Origin: Cydia pomonella
Taxonomy: Eukaryota; Arthropoda; Insecta; Lepidoptera; Tortricidae
Length of the DNA: 64,000 nt
Assembly: GCF_033807575.1 (NCBI RefSeq)
Contig: NC_084729.1
Coordinates: 3,038,001-3,102,000 of the forward strand
Direction: 5' to 3'
The position numbers and the translations under genes are program-made. Position 1 is the stretch's first letter; each line of letters opens with the position of its first letter. Of the stretch, positions 53,137 through 64,000 are shown one piece after another. A model generated the notes under the pieces. It saw only the letters and a program-made list of their open reading frames with translations, searched no databases and was not told the origin of the DNA.

Positions 53137-53276
53137 TGCGACGGTCCACGGGAAAAGGTATGGCGGTTGTCGCTTACGCTGTTATTAATGACGCTCCAAT
53201 ACTAATGCGATGCTAAGCGACGAGTAAGCGACGTAAACTCCGACCGCCATTATACTCACCCATTGAACGTCGCTTA
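53137..53276. mobile_element. Imperfect palindromic MITE, family N
   Basis: Mirrored GGCGGTTGTCGCTTACG-type arms. A part copy (56465-56700) is split by family O. Confidence 0.5.
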
Positions 53277-53362
53277 TGCGATTTTTTTAGTAAAAGGTAC
53301 CACTTTATCTGTTATGCACTTCACGTATGTATACTGTTTTACCACGCATAAAATTTGTGCCA

Positions 53363-53512
53363 TCAAGACTAAGCTAAGTTAGCAGCGATTTTGACAGCCC
53401 AGCCTGTGCAAGTGTTAAGTAAACGTCAAATTTCATAGAAGTATGACGTTTAAAATAACACTTGCACTCTCTGGGCTGTCAAAATCGCTGCCAAACTATC
53501 TTGGCCTGACTC
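53363..53512. mobile_element. Palindromic MITE, family J, copy 3
   Basis: GCAGCGATTTTGACAGCCCA and its mirror GGGCTGTCAAAATCGCTGCC, with ACACTTGCACT inside. Confidence 0.75.
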
Positions 53513-53770
53513 AAGTTTCGGCAGGTTCGGGTAAAAAAAAACTGCCGAACATTCGCCGAAACTGGGCTGTAACCGCGAAAATCGAAGTTCATCAATTGCG
53601 GGCATTTTTCTCTGTCACTCTATTGACGTCTTACTTAGTTAAAGTAAAAGATCTCCGTAATTTGCAAATTTCGGTTCCCGCGGTAGCCTTCCGGTAGTGT
53701 CCGACCGAAGTTTCGGTTTCGGCATACAAATCATGTTTCGACCGAAGGTTCGGCTTCGGCAATGAACGAA
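53513..53770. repeat. TTCGGTTTCGG low-complexity repeat
   Basis: Scattered GCCGAA/TTCGGC words without fixed period. Confidence 0.5.
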
Positions 53771-54816
53771 ATAACAAATGTTACATCGTGGTTTCATAAT
53801 AAAATCATACACATGCCAATAGCACCAATAGCAATTGACAAAGTAGTACATTTTAAGGTCTTAGCCCATTGTTACAACTCAACAGCCACTCGACTCAAAA
53901 TTAAATATTGAAATTAAAGCCTTATCTTGTATGTCCTACAGTACAATGTTTAAAATTAGGTAACTGTCGGGTGGTCTACGCGTCGTCCACTAAGGTGAAC
54001 CAAAAGTGAGTTGAGTTGGTGTGCAATTGGTATAGTGTGCGAAGTCATTTTACCTAAGAAACAGCCAAAAATATAATTTAAAAAAACTATGCGAATTTGA
54101 CATACATGATTTATTTTATAGAATCTCTTAGCTCCCACTTTGCTTCTACTACAAGACTTTACAGTATTAAAATAATTTATACATATATTTATGTGACGTT
54201 TTTAATGAAAACGTCAATTTATGCTTCCTAAGCTAATAAGCCCATAAGCCTTTTTCTACCCCTTATCAAAGATACATTGATTAAGATGCGTAAAATCTAA
54301 GACAATTGGCTACTTGACTGTTTTTGTAAATAATGTCAAACGATCTTGATTTTCCTGAGGATCAAATGTCTATATAGTACTCATGGCATTTAAGCAACAC
54401 AAAGGTGAGAAATGAGAGTTAAAGTCTGACGCTCGCACTCGACGATTGAAACGCCTCTAACAAAATGATAAGGTGATGTGACGTCACATCATATAAGTCT
54501 GTCCTAAATGTATGGAAGATCAAGGAAATTGCCATTTTGACCCTGAAATATTGCGTTTATGTGTATAGTTGTGATACAATTTATTTTTCAATAAAATGTA
54601 AGGAATCGAATGGTACCATTTTCTTTTCTATTTTTGAGAGACAAAAAAATTTTTTTTTGAGACTTCGGGGCCTTGTATTTTTTTATAAGCTCAATATCAT
54701 TTTTTAAATTCCAGTTTTTTATAATGGATGGCTCATTTTCTATCCATTTAACTAAATTTTGTTATAATATTCAACATGTGTCAAGTACCCAATTTCATGC
54801 TTCCATTTTGACAGGT
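53771..54816. other. Intergenic sequence, nothing recognised
   Basis: AT-rich; no supported frame or repeat. Confidence 0.45.
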
Positions 54817-55146
54817 AAGGGGGCGTCCATTAATCGCGTCATATTGTATAGGGGGGGGGAGGGGGTCAGCAAAAAATCACCAATGATCACCACAGGGGAC
54901 GGGGGGGTATGGACACGTATCACGTGTATTTTTTTTCATCTGTGCTATACTGTATTATAGTCAATAATAATCCTTCACGTGTACTTAGGTTCATTTGTTA
55001 GAAAACTGTTCTTTAGTTATCGAAAAAAATACACGTCATATTGGATGGGGGGGGGGGGTCCTGAAAATATCACCAAAGATCACCATGGGGGAGGGGGGGG
55101 TCTAAAACAAGCCAAAAACGTATGACGCGATTAATGGACGCCCCCT
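54817..55146. mobile_element. Palindromic-end MITE, GGGGGCGTCCATTAAT family
   Basis: AGGGGGCGTCCATTAATCGC and its mirror bound ~330 bp with G-rich blocks (eight- to ten-base G runs) on both sides. Confidence 0.75.
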
Positions 55147-55152
55147 AAACGA

Positions 55153-55254
55153 GATGGCGCTGTACAGCTCCATACATTTTGCGGTAACTCCGATTGTCAC
55201 GTTGACGTTTGACAATTCAGTGACCGCAAAACATGGCGCAGCACAGCGCCATCT
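55153..55254. mobile_element. Small palindromic MITE, family P
   Basis: AGATGGCGCTGTACAGC and its near complement, TTTTGCGGTAAC mirrored by GTGACCGCAAAA. Confidence 0.7.
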
Positions 55255-55462
55255 GTTTTGGATGTCAAACTAAGGGGCACGTTTTTTTCTTAGACTACCT
55301 CTCTATTACAATCAATTATCTTTGCCCTTATAAATATACAACTTAAAATACACCAAATTTTTTATCAATATATTGGTAATTTGGAATGTGATGTTTATAT
55401 TATACATTTATATTATACATTTTTTAATTTACAAGTGATTACAGTATTAAACTGACTGAAAA

Positions 55463-55692
55463 TAGTACATTACGATACAAGTGCGAAAAATAGGAAATTC
55501 GAAACGAGTGGCGATAAATTAAAACACGACCGAAGGGAGTGTTTTAAATCGACACGAGTTGCGAATTACCTATTCGCACATGTATCGTACAACGTTTTAC
55601 AGTACATATGGCCCTTTAAATGTTCGACACAGTAACGTAATATGCTACTTCTCGCACTAGTGCTATAAAGTAGCCCCATATGTACTGTAAAA
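55463..55692 (+). mobile_element. MITE family E copy 5
   Basis: Best-conserved copy together with 52747-52975; flanked by A/T-rich DNA. Confidence 0.85.
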
Positions 55693-56464
55693 TATATTAC
55701 AATTTCATTATACATATAAAACTTTCCAATCAAACTTTATGAAACCTTTCTATAATAATCCAGATTTTTATTGAACCATAGATTGGTCTATAATATTCAA
55801 GATCATGATAATGGACATTGAAAATACTAGGAGTAAAGAAGTATTCCATATTGTTTATTTCCATTCAGTTTCATAGACTTTGTCATAGACATAGGCAGAC
55901 CAAGATAGTCTGGCAGAGATTTTGATAGATTTTGACAAATGTATGGAAATTTTTGGACACTTTTCGCCTATTAGCATCGAAATAACACATGATTTTGTGT
56001 AAAAAATAACAAAAAATCCCAAAGCTGAAAAAAGTGTAGTCGCCATTAAATCATCAATAATATAATATCATCATCATCTTCTAGCTGTTTTCGATCACAG
56101 CGATTGCGTTCTACCGCTGAGACCGTCACTGGTGCGGTCTCAAGTGACTGATATACAGTTTTTTAGTCACCTGCAATAATTTTTTTTCGCGATTTCGTGG
56201 TTAGTCCCATAGTAATAGTCGCTCAGTATGACCTATATATCCAGCCCGTAAATTATTGCAGGTGCAATGTGCGACCACACTGGGGTAACGAGTGCGTGTT
56301 TAGATATTTTTGAGCGCCTCGGCCGCTCCGATATATCTGATGGCGACTGTACAAGATTAAATAAAATGGCCCAGTTACAAATGAAGCGAGCAATTAACGA
56401 TAAAACTAATGGCAGTTTAATTAATACGAACCGAACACGCAAATGAAGATCATTGAAAATGATA
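55693..56464. other. Intergenic stretch with MITE fragments
   Basis: Holds an end of the 3063-3310 family (56165-56230) and a half copy of family M (56285-56354). No gene. Confidence 0.5.
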
Positions 56465-56531
56465 TGTGACGTTCCACTTTGACTCCAATACCAATGCGGT
56501 GCTACGCGTAAGCGCCAACCGCCATAGGGTA

Positions 56532-56669
56532 CAGTCACGTCTGAAAATATCGATACGAAAAATGTGTCAAAAATACGTATACACTACCTTAATAGAGGTA
56601 TATGGACAATAAAGTCGTGTATACATATTTTTGGCACTTTTTTCGTATCGATATTTTCAGACGTGACCG
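56532..56669. mobile_element. Palindromic MITE, family O, TA-flanked, nested in family N
   Basis: CAGTCACGTCTGAAAATATC and near-perfect complement, flanked by TA. The sequence on either side (CCGCCATAGG and TTTATACCCGTAGAACGTCA) continues family N. Confidence 0.8.
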
Positions 56670-57028
56670 TACCTTTATACCCGTAGAACGTCACAATACG
56701 CGCATCTTCAATAAACCTTGAATCTTATTTTAAGCTTAAGTAAATAATATTAATAGGTGATTATAAATAATTAGTCTATTAAATATATGAATATCTTTAG
56801 AATCGCGCACTTTGGAATAAAAACATCGCAAGAAATTATTACCTGTTAAGTAGCAGTCAACAGTTTTTATTCCCTCCAGTTTCCTCCAATTAAAGTAATA
56901 TGTATTTTGCATTACATTTGGTTTTTAGTACCCGAGTAAAAAAGAAAAGTACCTGAGTTAAGACGTTATTGGACAACGTGTTTTCCATATAAACAGTTCC
57001 AATTTTCCTCCCTCGATATTGACATTAT

Positions 57029-57300
57029 TATGGAAGGTGGAGGTAAGGAATGGAATCTCCATATGCCAAAAAGTGTCATCAAATAACCTTTTTTGTAGGT
57101 GGCGCTACAATACCTAGAATACTTGAAAAAAAATATCAATCATTGACAGCGCACTTCACTCCGTCAATAACGCCTAGGTTATTTAGCTACTTTAGCGCTA
57201 CTCTGGAGAGATTTGGAACTATTATTTATAGCTGACAACTGGACACTTTTGCATCAGTTCTGCCTATGAAGATTTGCATTCCTTACCTCTACCTTCCATA
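57029..57300. mobile_element. MITE with 8-bp target duplication
   Basis: TATGGAAGGTGGAGGTAAGG and its near complement bound 272 bp. GACATTAT lies directly outside both ends (57021-57028, 57301-57308). An 8-bp duplication fits hAT-type, P-type or Merlin-type transposases, not Tc1/mariner. Confidence 0.85.
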
Positions 57301-57308
57301 GACATTAT

Positions 57309-57807
57309 GGTAAATATTTTGAGACAATTTATTGTATGTATAGGTATTTTGAATTTTCTCCATTTTGTTGAATGTTGTTGAACATTTGAATGGAGAAATG
57401 GTCGTCCCCTTTCCTCTTAAAATTATAACTCAGAATACATTTTAATATAGCTACGGTTTTTTTCAAAATTTTTATTAAATCTAATAAGAACTTTATTCAA
57501 GAATTATACGTTCAAAATGATCCTGGAAACCGCTAGAAGCTTTCATATGAATTAAAGTAAGTTTTCATTTTTTGTTAAAAAAAAAGCCCTATACAAAACA
57601 GTTACAATATTTTTCCAAGTGAATAATTCTGCAATTTTGGAAACTGGTACATCAGTAAATCTAAGTAGCATGCAACCGTTCCACCTTACGCACTAACTGG
57701 CAATATATAACAAAGATAACAGTATTAATTATCAATATAAACATTAAGAAACCATTTAACAAGACATTGACGTCCACAGTGGTATCAAATACCACCATTT
57801 CTATAGG
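57309..57807 (-). other. Probable 3' UTR of the MOSPD2-like gene
   Basis: AT-rich, with a minus-strand AATAAA at about 57470 that could serve as the polyadenylation signal. Contains an A run (minus T run) near 57580. Confidence 0.4.
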
Positions 57808-59190
57808 CTACATGCGCTCACAATACTTATCTTCGTTGGAACTCTTATAGACCAGGTAACCGAGAAAAACAGCACAAGCTGTTAGAATCAACGTAAACAG
57901 TTGATATATTTTAAGCATTTTAACCTGTTTATGCAGCATTTCGTAGTTAACCTGCAAGTTATTTAAAGCGTTTGTAACTGAATCTGGCTTATCCTGACTC
58001 CTACCGTCCACCATGCTTCCATTCTTCGGCATATCCTTCTCGGGGAAGTGACACTTCAGCCGGTACTCATCAACTTTACTGCCGGACGACTTCTGCCAGA
58101 TATCGGTGAGCTCCTTCGGTGTAACATCCAGCTTCGGGATTTGTACAGACATTACGAGGAACCTGTCTTTAGTGACAGTACGGAATTGGAATCCTGGCTG
58201 CACCACAATTTGTACAGTTTGTGACGAGCCAGTAGCTAGTGTACCAGAGCTGGGTCGTACTCGAAACTTCTCAGGGGAAGTAGTTCTTATTTTAAAGGAT
58301 ATGGCACTTTCATCCATATTGGTTATAGTGAATTGTCCTGATATCTCATCATTTTCATTCTTGAAAACGATTGTATCGTTCGGATTGAGTCTTAGCATTT
58401 CTCCGGGAGAATGTTGGTTGTCTCCTTGCTCTGCAAATGTAACCTTTTTCGGTGTGTGTACATCATTAGTACCTCTGTTTTCTGGAACAAATTCAAACAC
58501 ATACGGGTCCTTGCCGCCCCAGCATGTCAACGCCTGCTCAGGAGCCACAACATCCTTCAAATTGTCTTTAGTTGAAAACCTCATACGCTCAACAGCTTTA
58601 GCTGGTAACAGCGATTTCACAACCTTGAACGCAGCAGACAAGACCCAAGGCATTTGGTAGATGATAATATAATGCAGGAAATATGGGTAGTACAGCTTCA
58701 TCAAACTAATTAAATACTTAATAAGCTCCATGTCCATGTTTCCGAGACCACAGCCGTCCATATCAAAGAATAAAGTAATAGGTTTACCTTGTTCCTCTCT
58801 TTCTGTGCGATCAAACCAGTATATGATCACTTTCTTAAGCTCCTCGAAGTCTTTTTGACCTTTCACGTGCATTTTAGACTTGATTATAAGCAGTAAATTC
58901 CCGTCTACATCGCGTCCATGAGGAAAAAACGCACCTTCTTTTATATAGTCCATATTCACGGTGTTTTCATTGATATCGTTCACATTATTCGTTTTCCGCC
59001 AAACAAGAATGTCCCATAACATTTCGGCAGCCATTTTCGCGTCATTTTCTTGGTGTAATAACAACCTTGTTAAGTATTTATCATCCTTTGCCCGTTCCAA
59101 GTCCAAAGGATGAAACTCTCCTGGAGGATTGGGTATTCCTTCTTTTAACTTGGCCTCGAAAATGGCTCGCACGTCCGCGGGGGTCGCCAT
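57808..59190 (-). CDS. Mospd2: MOSPD2-like lipid-transfer/contact-site protein
   Basis: An uninterrupted 460-codon frame starting at ATG 59190. Residues about 82-232 form a CRAL-TRIO lipid-binding domain (MDYIKEGAFFPHGRDVDGN, then FFDMDGCGLGN and YYPYFLHYIIIYQMPWVLS). Residues about 264-385 form a major sperm protein domain (KIRTTSPEKFRVRPSSGTLA, IVVQPGFQ, KDRFLVMSVQI). A short helical stretch and a C-terminal membrane segment (428-448) follow with a polar end. This order is that of MOSPD2, an ER tail-anchored protein whose MSP domain binds FFAT motifs of partners and tethers the ER to other organelles. Vertebrate MOSPD2 is slightly longer and split into many exons, whereas this coding region has none, so intron loss or an old retrocopy is possible. 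No stops or shifts; likely functional. Confidence 0.9.
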   Translation of the reverse strand: MATPADVRAIFEAKLKEGIPNPPGEFHPLDLERAKDDKYLTRLLLHQENDAKMAAEMLWDILVWRKTNNVNDINENTVNMDYIKEGAFFPHGRDVDGNLLLIIKSKMHVKGQKDFEELKKVIIYWFDRTEREEQGKPITLFFDMDGCGLGNMDMELIKYLISLMKLYYPYFLHYIIIYQMPWVLSAAFKVVKSLLPAKAVERMRFSTKDNLKDVVAPEQALTCWGGKDPYVFEFVPENRGTNDVHTPKKVTFAEQGDNQHSPGEMLRLNPNDTIVFKNENDEISGQFTITNMDESAISFKIRTTSPEKFRVRPSSGTLATGSSQTVQIVVQPGFQFRTVTKDRFLVMSVQIPKLDVTPKELTDIWQKSSGSKVDEYRLKCHFPEKDMPKNGSMVDGRSQDKPDSVTNALNNLQVNYEMLHKQVKMLKIYQLFTLILTACAVFLGYLVYKSSNEDKYCERM

Positions 59191-60439
59191 CGCGATATAA
59201 AACTATTGTAACATATATTCATACACAGTTTTGTAGTTTCTTGTTATTTTACTAAACGGTAGATACACAGTCCATGTAATGTGCAAGTCTAAACTAAATG
59301 TCATGACATGACATTTGGCCTAAGGGATACCAGTCTAATAATTTCATATATCGGGCAAAAAAGGAAAACAGGCAAGATCGATCCCTTTTTCGAAAAAAAA
59401 TTGCAAGTATAATGGTATAATGTTGTTCGATATATCATTTTAGCAGTAAAATCCATATATTTTTAATAAAATTACTTTTTTTTTCGATAGTATCAATAAT
59501 TATTTTCTAGATAAGATAGTGTGGCGGCCTGTGGCAGCAAAAAAGAGCACAGTACAAAAGTTAAAAATACCAGTTTCTCTAGGTTTTCCTTCGAATTTTT
59601 ATAATGCGAACGTTTTAAGAACTTTATTGTAACCTTATTCGACGACATGCACCGGTCGGACGGCCTGGTGGTGTGCCACGTAAATATAGACACTGATATA
59701 GAAAGAAACCGGTTTTTTTTTATCTAAACCGGTTAATTTGACAAGAACTGTTCTCATAAAAATCGGAATAAAAATAACGGTTTTTCGAGCGAAATTGAAA
59801 GAATTTGCGCCAAGTACATGATGACGGTTTTGAAATTTAACCGGTTTCTGAGCCTTGATACCACGACTGTTTCCGCACAGACTGTATATCCTCGGTTGTT
59901 ATCCATATTAACAATTAACTTCAGAAATTGATTACTGGCAACTCCATATTGATACAACAGATAAGATAAAATAAGGCGGACCTATTTTCATTAGCAGCGG
60001 ATCATTTTTAGGGTTCCGCAGTCTACTCACTATAAAACTAGGTTAATGATCTGAGGGCCTACCACCAAGCCAACATTGAAATTTTTTTATCTGCCGCTCT
60101 ATCGCACGAATATTCAAGAGCAAAATATCAATTTTCGATTGGCGGTAGGGGGTCTGTTATACCCCACAGGGCCTACCAGAAACACGAAAATTTTAATTTC
60201 GTTATCTGCCTCTTTATCACTTATGCATGTTCGAGCGATAGAGAAGCATAACGAAATTTAGATTTACGTGTTTCGCGGTAGCCCGTTGAAACTTGAAACC
60301 ATACCCAATAAATTAGCCAATTTATTACTCAATCATCCTGTTTTAGCTAACAAAATAACAGGCCGGTTGGGCAAATTGAGCCAATCTAACTTAGTACCTA
60401 GAAATTATGGGATATAGTTATAATAATAATAATAAATAA
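59191..60439. other. Upstream region of Mospd2, nothing firm
   Basis: The first ~150 bp should contain the 5' UTR and promoter; no clear TATA box. Holds an AACCGGTT-type repeat stretch (59700-59860) and a TTTAGGGTTCCGCAG fragment (60008). No gene. Confidence 0.4.
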
Positions 60440-60694
60440 TAAATATTATAGGACATTATTACACAAATTGACTAAGTCCCACAGTAAGCTCAATAAGGCT
60501 TGTGTTGAGGGTACTTAGACAACGATATATATAATATGTAGATATTCATAAATACTTAAATACATAGAAAACACCCATGACTCAGGAACAAATATCCATG
60601 CTCAACACACGAATAAATGCCCTTACCAGGATTTGAACCCGGGACCATCAGCTTCGTAGGCAGGGTCACTACCCATTAGGCCAAACCGGTCGTC
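60440..60694 (-). mobile_element. SINE family 1, minus copy
   Basis: Minus sense: head GACGACCGGTTTGGCC, B box GGTTCAAATCC, body and end near AATGTCCTATAATATTTATT, then an AT-rich tail. Lies ~50 bp from the 3' tail of the next LINE. Confidence 0.85.
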
Positions 60695-60997
60695 ATAGTT
60701 AAAACTTAAAAGCAAATAAGTGATGATGTACCGTTAGAACTGTTAGAAGATAAAGTAAAGTAAAGTAAAGTAAAGTAAATTTTATTTGTGGAACACAGGT
60801 GTTACATTTAAGGTCTTATATATAAAGTAATAAATAGAACTCTGTGTTTTGCCTATTGGCATACAAATATTTAAAAAAGTCACATACATATGTTAATAAT
60901 AAAATTATTACAAATCAATTACCTAAATTAGGATTATCAGTAATATTACAGCAATAAAAATATTTATAATAGAAAAAAATAGCAGCATTTCACAAAT

Positions 60998-63154
60998 CTA
61001 GAATATAATGATGAAGTACTTACATGTTAAACTAGTATCTATATAAAATGGACAAGTTATAACTATTTCAGGTATCTTCAAAAAATCATTTACTGAGTAA
61101 TAGCATTTGTTTATTAAGTATGATTTTAGTCGTATTTTAAACTGGTCAGGTTGCAGGCACTTTATATCATTTGGGATATTATTGAAAATTTTTGGAGCCA
61201 TACCCAGTATACTCTTACCCAAGAAAGCTGTGTTGTGTTGACTATTACAGATGTTATTAAGATATTGTACACGTACGGGAAGCTTGCTTTGTTGAGATAT
61301 CAATTTGAATAGTTGTGGATTGAATTTTATAAAGTTTGCTAATTCATATATATATAGTGCTGGAAATGTTAAGATTTTTAATGATCTAAAGAATGGAACA
61401 CAGCTTTCCCTCATGTTTATTCCACAAATGGCACGGACGCATCTTTTTTGGGCTTTGAAGACAGCATCTCTATGGACTGAGTTTCCCCAAAAAATAACGC
61501 CATATCTTAAAATAGAGGCTACAAGGCCATGATATGCGGTTATTAGTGAATTATTATCTACTACCTTAGCAAGTTTTTGTAATGCGAATGCGGATTTGTT
61601 TATTTTTTTACAGACATATTCTATATGGCTTTTCCATGTAAGTTGATCATCAATCATAAGTCCTAAAAATTTTGTTACAGCTACTCTGTCTATTGTCTTA
61701 TCATCATATTTAATATTCATATTAAGTACCGTTTTCCGTTGGTGAAAGTGCATGATCTGGGTTTTGTTTAAATTAATAATTAAATTATTGTTATTGAGCC
61801 ATGTTATCATTTCATTTAAAACTGAGTTTATATCGTGTTCATAGTTAATATTTTCCTTAAAACTAACAATCGAGGTACTATCATCAGCAAACATGATCAT
61901 TGGATGATGAACTTTACTCGGGAAGTCGTTTATGTACACTAAGAAAAGGAGTGGGCCAAGTACGCTGCCTTGAGGGACACCATATTGTATATTTAATTCT
62001 TTAGAGCCATATATTTTTTCAAATTTACTTATTTTGCAGACTTTAGAAATTTCGGTATATTGTAGGCGATTTTTGAGATAAGATTCTATGAGATTTAAAA
62101 CATTACTTCTTATTCCATATCTATTTAATTTGTAAAGCAATAGGTTGTGATCAACATAATCAAACGCTTTGGTCATATCTGTAAACAGTGCACAAACCGG
62201 TATTCGCTTATCCACATTTTCAATTACAATTTTTATTAGGTCGTATATTGCCATGTTTATGGTGATATTCTTTCTAAATCCTTTCTGTTCCTTGCATAAA
62301 ATATTGAATTTATCAAAGAAGTCGTATAATTTTTGATATATTATTTTTTCAAATATTTTCCCAAATACCGGGATAAGGGCTATTGGTCTGTAATTTTGTG
62401 GATTATCTTTATCGCCTTTTTTATATAATGGTTTAATTATAGTTTTTTTTAGGCTATCCGGATAAATGCCAGCACTGATGGATAAGTTAATGATGTAGCT
62501 TAAATGTTTGTCCAGAATATCACTAACATATTTTATGATGTTTGTATCAATGTTGTCATAACCAACGCTCTTTGTGTTTTTCAATGACCGTATGATTAAT
62601 CTAACGTCCTGTGCTGATGTTGGAGTCATAAACATGGATTGGGGATTAAAATCTATTTTTGTTTGAACTTGTCCATTTTGTGAAGATATAATTGGCCTGT
62701 GTGTAAAATAATCATTGAGCGTATTAGCTATTTCTGAGGGATCAGTAATAGTTTTACTGTCTTGCTTAATTTTTGTAATACTTTCTTTTGGTACATTCAT
62801 TTTACAGTTGTTTATGATTTGCCATGTAGTCCTTGCCTTATTAGTAGACGCATTTATTTTGTAATTATTTTGTGCTTTTTGAGTTAATCTAATAATTTTT
62901 CGATATTGGCGTGTGTAATTTTTTAAGAGAAGTTTATTATTTTCAGAAGGTGAATATCTGTATTGCCACAGTAAAGCCCTCTGTTTTCTGCTACATACTT
63001 TAATGCCGCGAGAAACCCATTTAACTCTTTTATTCGTTTGAATAGTAATTATTTTTTTAGGAAAGCAAAGACTGTATAGTAAACGAAAAGTTTCTAAAAA
63101 TGAATCGTATGCTATATTTGGATCACACGTATTGTAGATATCAGAAAAAGACAA
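60998..63154 (-). pseudogene. LINE ORF2, reverse transcriptase part (frame broken)
   Basis: 718 codons with RT motifs FTDMTKAFDYVDHNLL, YGVPQGSVLGPLLFLVYIND, MFADDSTSIV and NLNKTQIMHF. The tail IFNNIPNDIKCLQPDQFK corresponds to that of the other long LINEs. The listed first codon is TTG; the frame is open upstream to about 63214, overlapping the end of the endonuclease frame in another phase. A one-base indel near 63214 explains the split. Confidence 0.85.
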
Positions 63155-63200
63155 ACACCTTAGGTAATTTCTAAATTTATTTATGTTTTCACTTGAGTAG

Positions 63201-63983
63201 TCATATTTTTGAACCCGCCAATATGGTATTGAACACGATTTTTTTTATAGGTATTTTGAGTACTTGAGCCGTATGATCAGAGAGTCCAAGGTCAAGTATA
63301 TAGCTTTTATGTTCACGCTTAAGATTATGGGCAAAGTTATCTATACATGTGTTACTTATTAATCTTGTCGGTTGTTTGATTTCTAATTTTAAGTTGTAGC
63401 TATATAAAAAGGATTCAAATTCCAGTGTTACACTATTTCTGTTTAATATATCAATATTGAAGTCACCACAAATTATTATATTCTTGTCCAACTTATTATA
63501 TATTTTTTGCAGTATTATATCTAGTTTTTCATAGAAAGTATTAAAGTTGTTTCTATTTGGGATTCTGTATACACAAACAATTACTGTTTTATGTTCGAGT
63601 AATTCTATAGCACAGCATTCGAAGTTTTTTGCGATTGAGAGTTTTCCAATGTCCGGCAGCACTTTGTACTGAATACCTGCTTTTACAAGGATACAGGAGC
63701 CACCGCGTTTTTTGTTTGATCTTGAATAACATGCAGCTAGTTGGTAGTTTGGTAAAGTTAAAAGTTCTTCGTATCCAGCCATTAAAAAGTGCTCTGTAAC
63801 ACACAAAATATCTATGTCGATTTGTTTCTCTTTTAGCTCATTGATGTGTACAGTCAGTAGATCTGTTTTATTCACAAGACCAGCAATATTTTGATGCATC
63901 ACATGTAATGTGTTATACACGAAAAAATCTTCTTTTTCAGTTCCGTTCGGTGGTGTGTTTGTTGTGGTTTGATAATCAATCAT
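63201..63983 (-). pseudogene. LINE ORF2, endonuclease part
   Basis: 260 codons from ATG 63983 (upstream open to the window edge): MHQNIAGLVN, CVTEHFLM, RGGSCILVKAG, ICGDFNIDIL and LSDHTAQVL, the expected endonuclease motifs in order. It ends at a TGA where the frame should have run into the RT part. Confidence 0.85.
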
Positions 63984-64000
63984 GGCAGGTTTATCATCAT

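Larger units (their letters stand above)
60747..64000 (-). mobile_element. CR1/Daphne-like LINE, continues beyond the window
   Basis: Minus strand; 3' UTR and a tail of (CTTTA)n (60747-60781). The endonuclease frame reaches the window edge, so ORF1 may follow to the right. Confidence 0.8.

Noticed and set aside
58106..58660. 184-codon plus-strand frame
   Set aside because: Antisense shadow of the Mospd2 coding region.

Overview
The window is AT-rich eukaryotic nuclear DNA. Three conserved animal genes with insect-like structure, and the kinds of non-LTR retrotransposons, tRNA-derived SINEs and short inverted-repeat elements present, suggest a moth or butterfly (Lepidoptera). The order is an inference; no species can be named. 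Nothing bacterial, no CRISPR array and no viral gene was recognised.

Host genes. (1) The 5' part of a type II Golgi glycosyltransferase gene, most likely Mgat2 (GnT-II), lies on the minus strand. Its exons are at 16791-16896, 2508-2606 and 618-751, joined in phase, and the catalytic part lies beyond the left edge. Its 14.2 kb first intron carries a decayed tandem copy of exon 1 and a 3.3 kb fold-back satellite. (2) A complete four-exon EEF1AKMT2/METTL10-type lysine methyltransferase (218 aa) lies on the plus strand at 36764-46290. Its intron 1 holds a 4.3 kb retrotransposon, introns 2 and 3 each hold a partial copy of the preceding exon, and its 3' flank holds a ~115 bp-arm inverted repeat. 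(3) A MOSPD2-like protein (CRAL-TRIO, MSP domain, C-terminal membrane anchor; 460 aa) is encoded by one uninterrupted frame on the minus strand at 57808-59190.

Retrotransposons. Three long endonuclease-reverse transcriptase elements (20.5-23.7 kb minus, 37.3-41.6 kb plus, 60.7-64 kb minus) look like CR1/Daphne-type LINEs, and each ends in a different short tandem repeat. The first has an unbroken 965-codon frame; the other two carry single-base frame breaks. Other pieces are a 5'-truncated RT (48.1-49.4 kb), the C-terminal endonuclease of an R2/R4-type element (30.4-31.1 kb) and many 3'-end remnants. Two insertions show clear target-site duplications (24.0-24.5 kb and 27.6-27.8 kb).

Small elements. 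Palindromic MITE-like elements are dense: at least 20 families, several with TA or 8-bp target duplications, some multi-copy and some nested. Two tRNA-derived SINE families are present. Tandem arrays have units of 120 bp (11.2-14.4 kb), ~106 bp (14.5-14.9 kb), ~68 bp (6.7-7.2 kb) and 81 bp (47.7-48.0 kb).

The most unusual structures are the inverted, higher-order 120-bp satellite inside the Mgat2 intron, the duplicated first exon of that gene, and the repeated partial exon copies in the methyltransferase gene. No wholly new biological system was seen. The window reads as three housekeeping genes embedded in a repeat-rich landscape.
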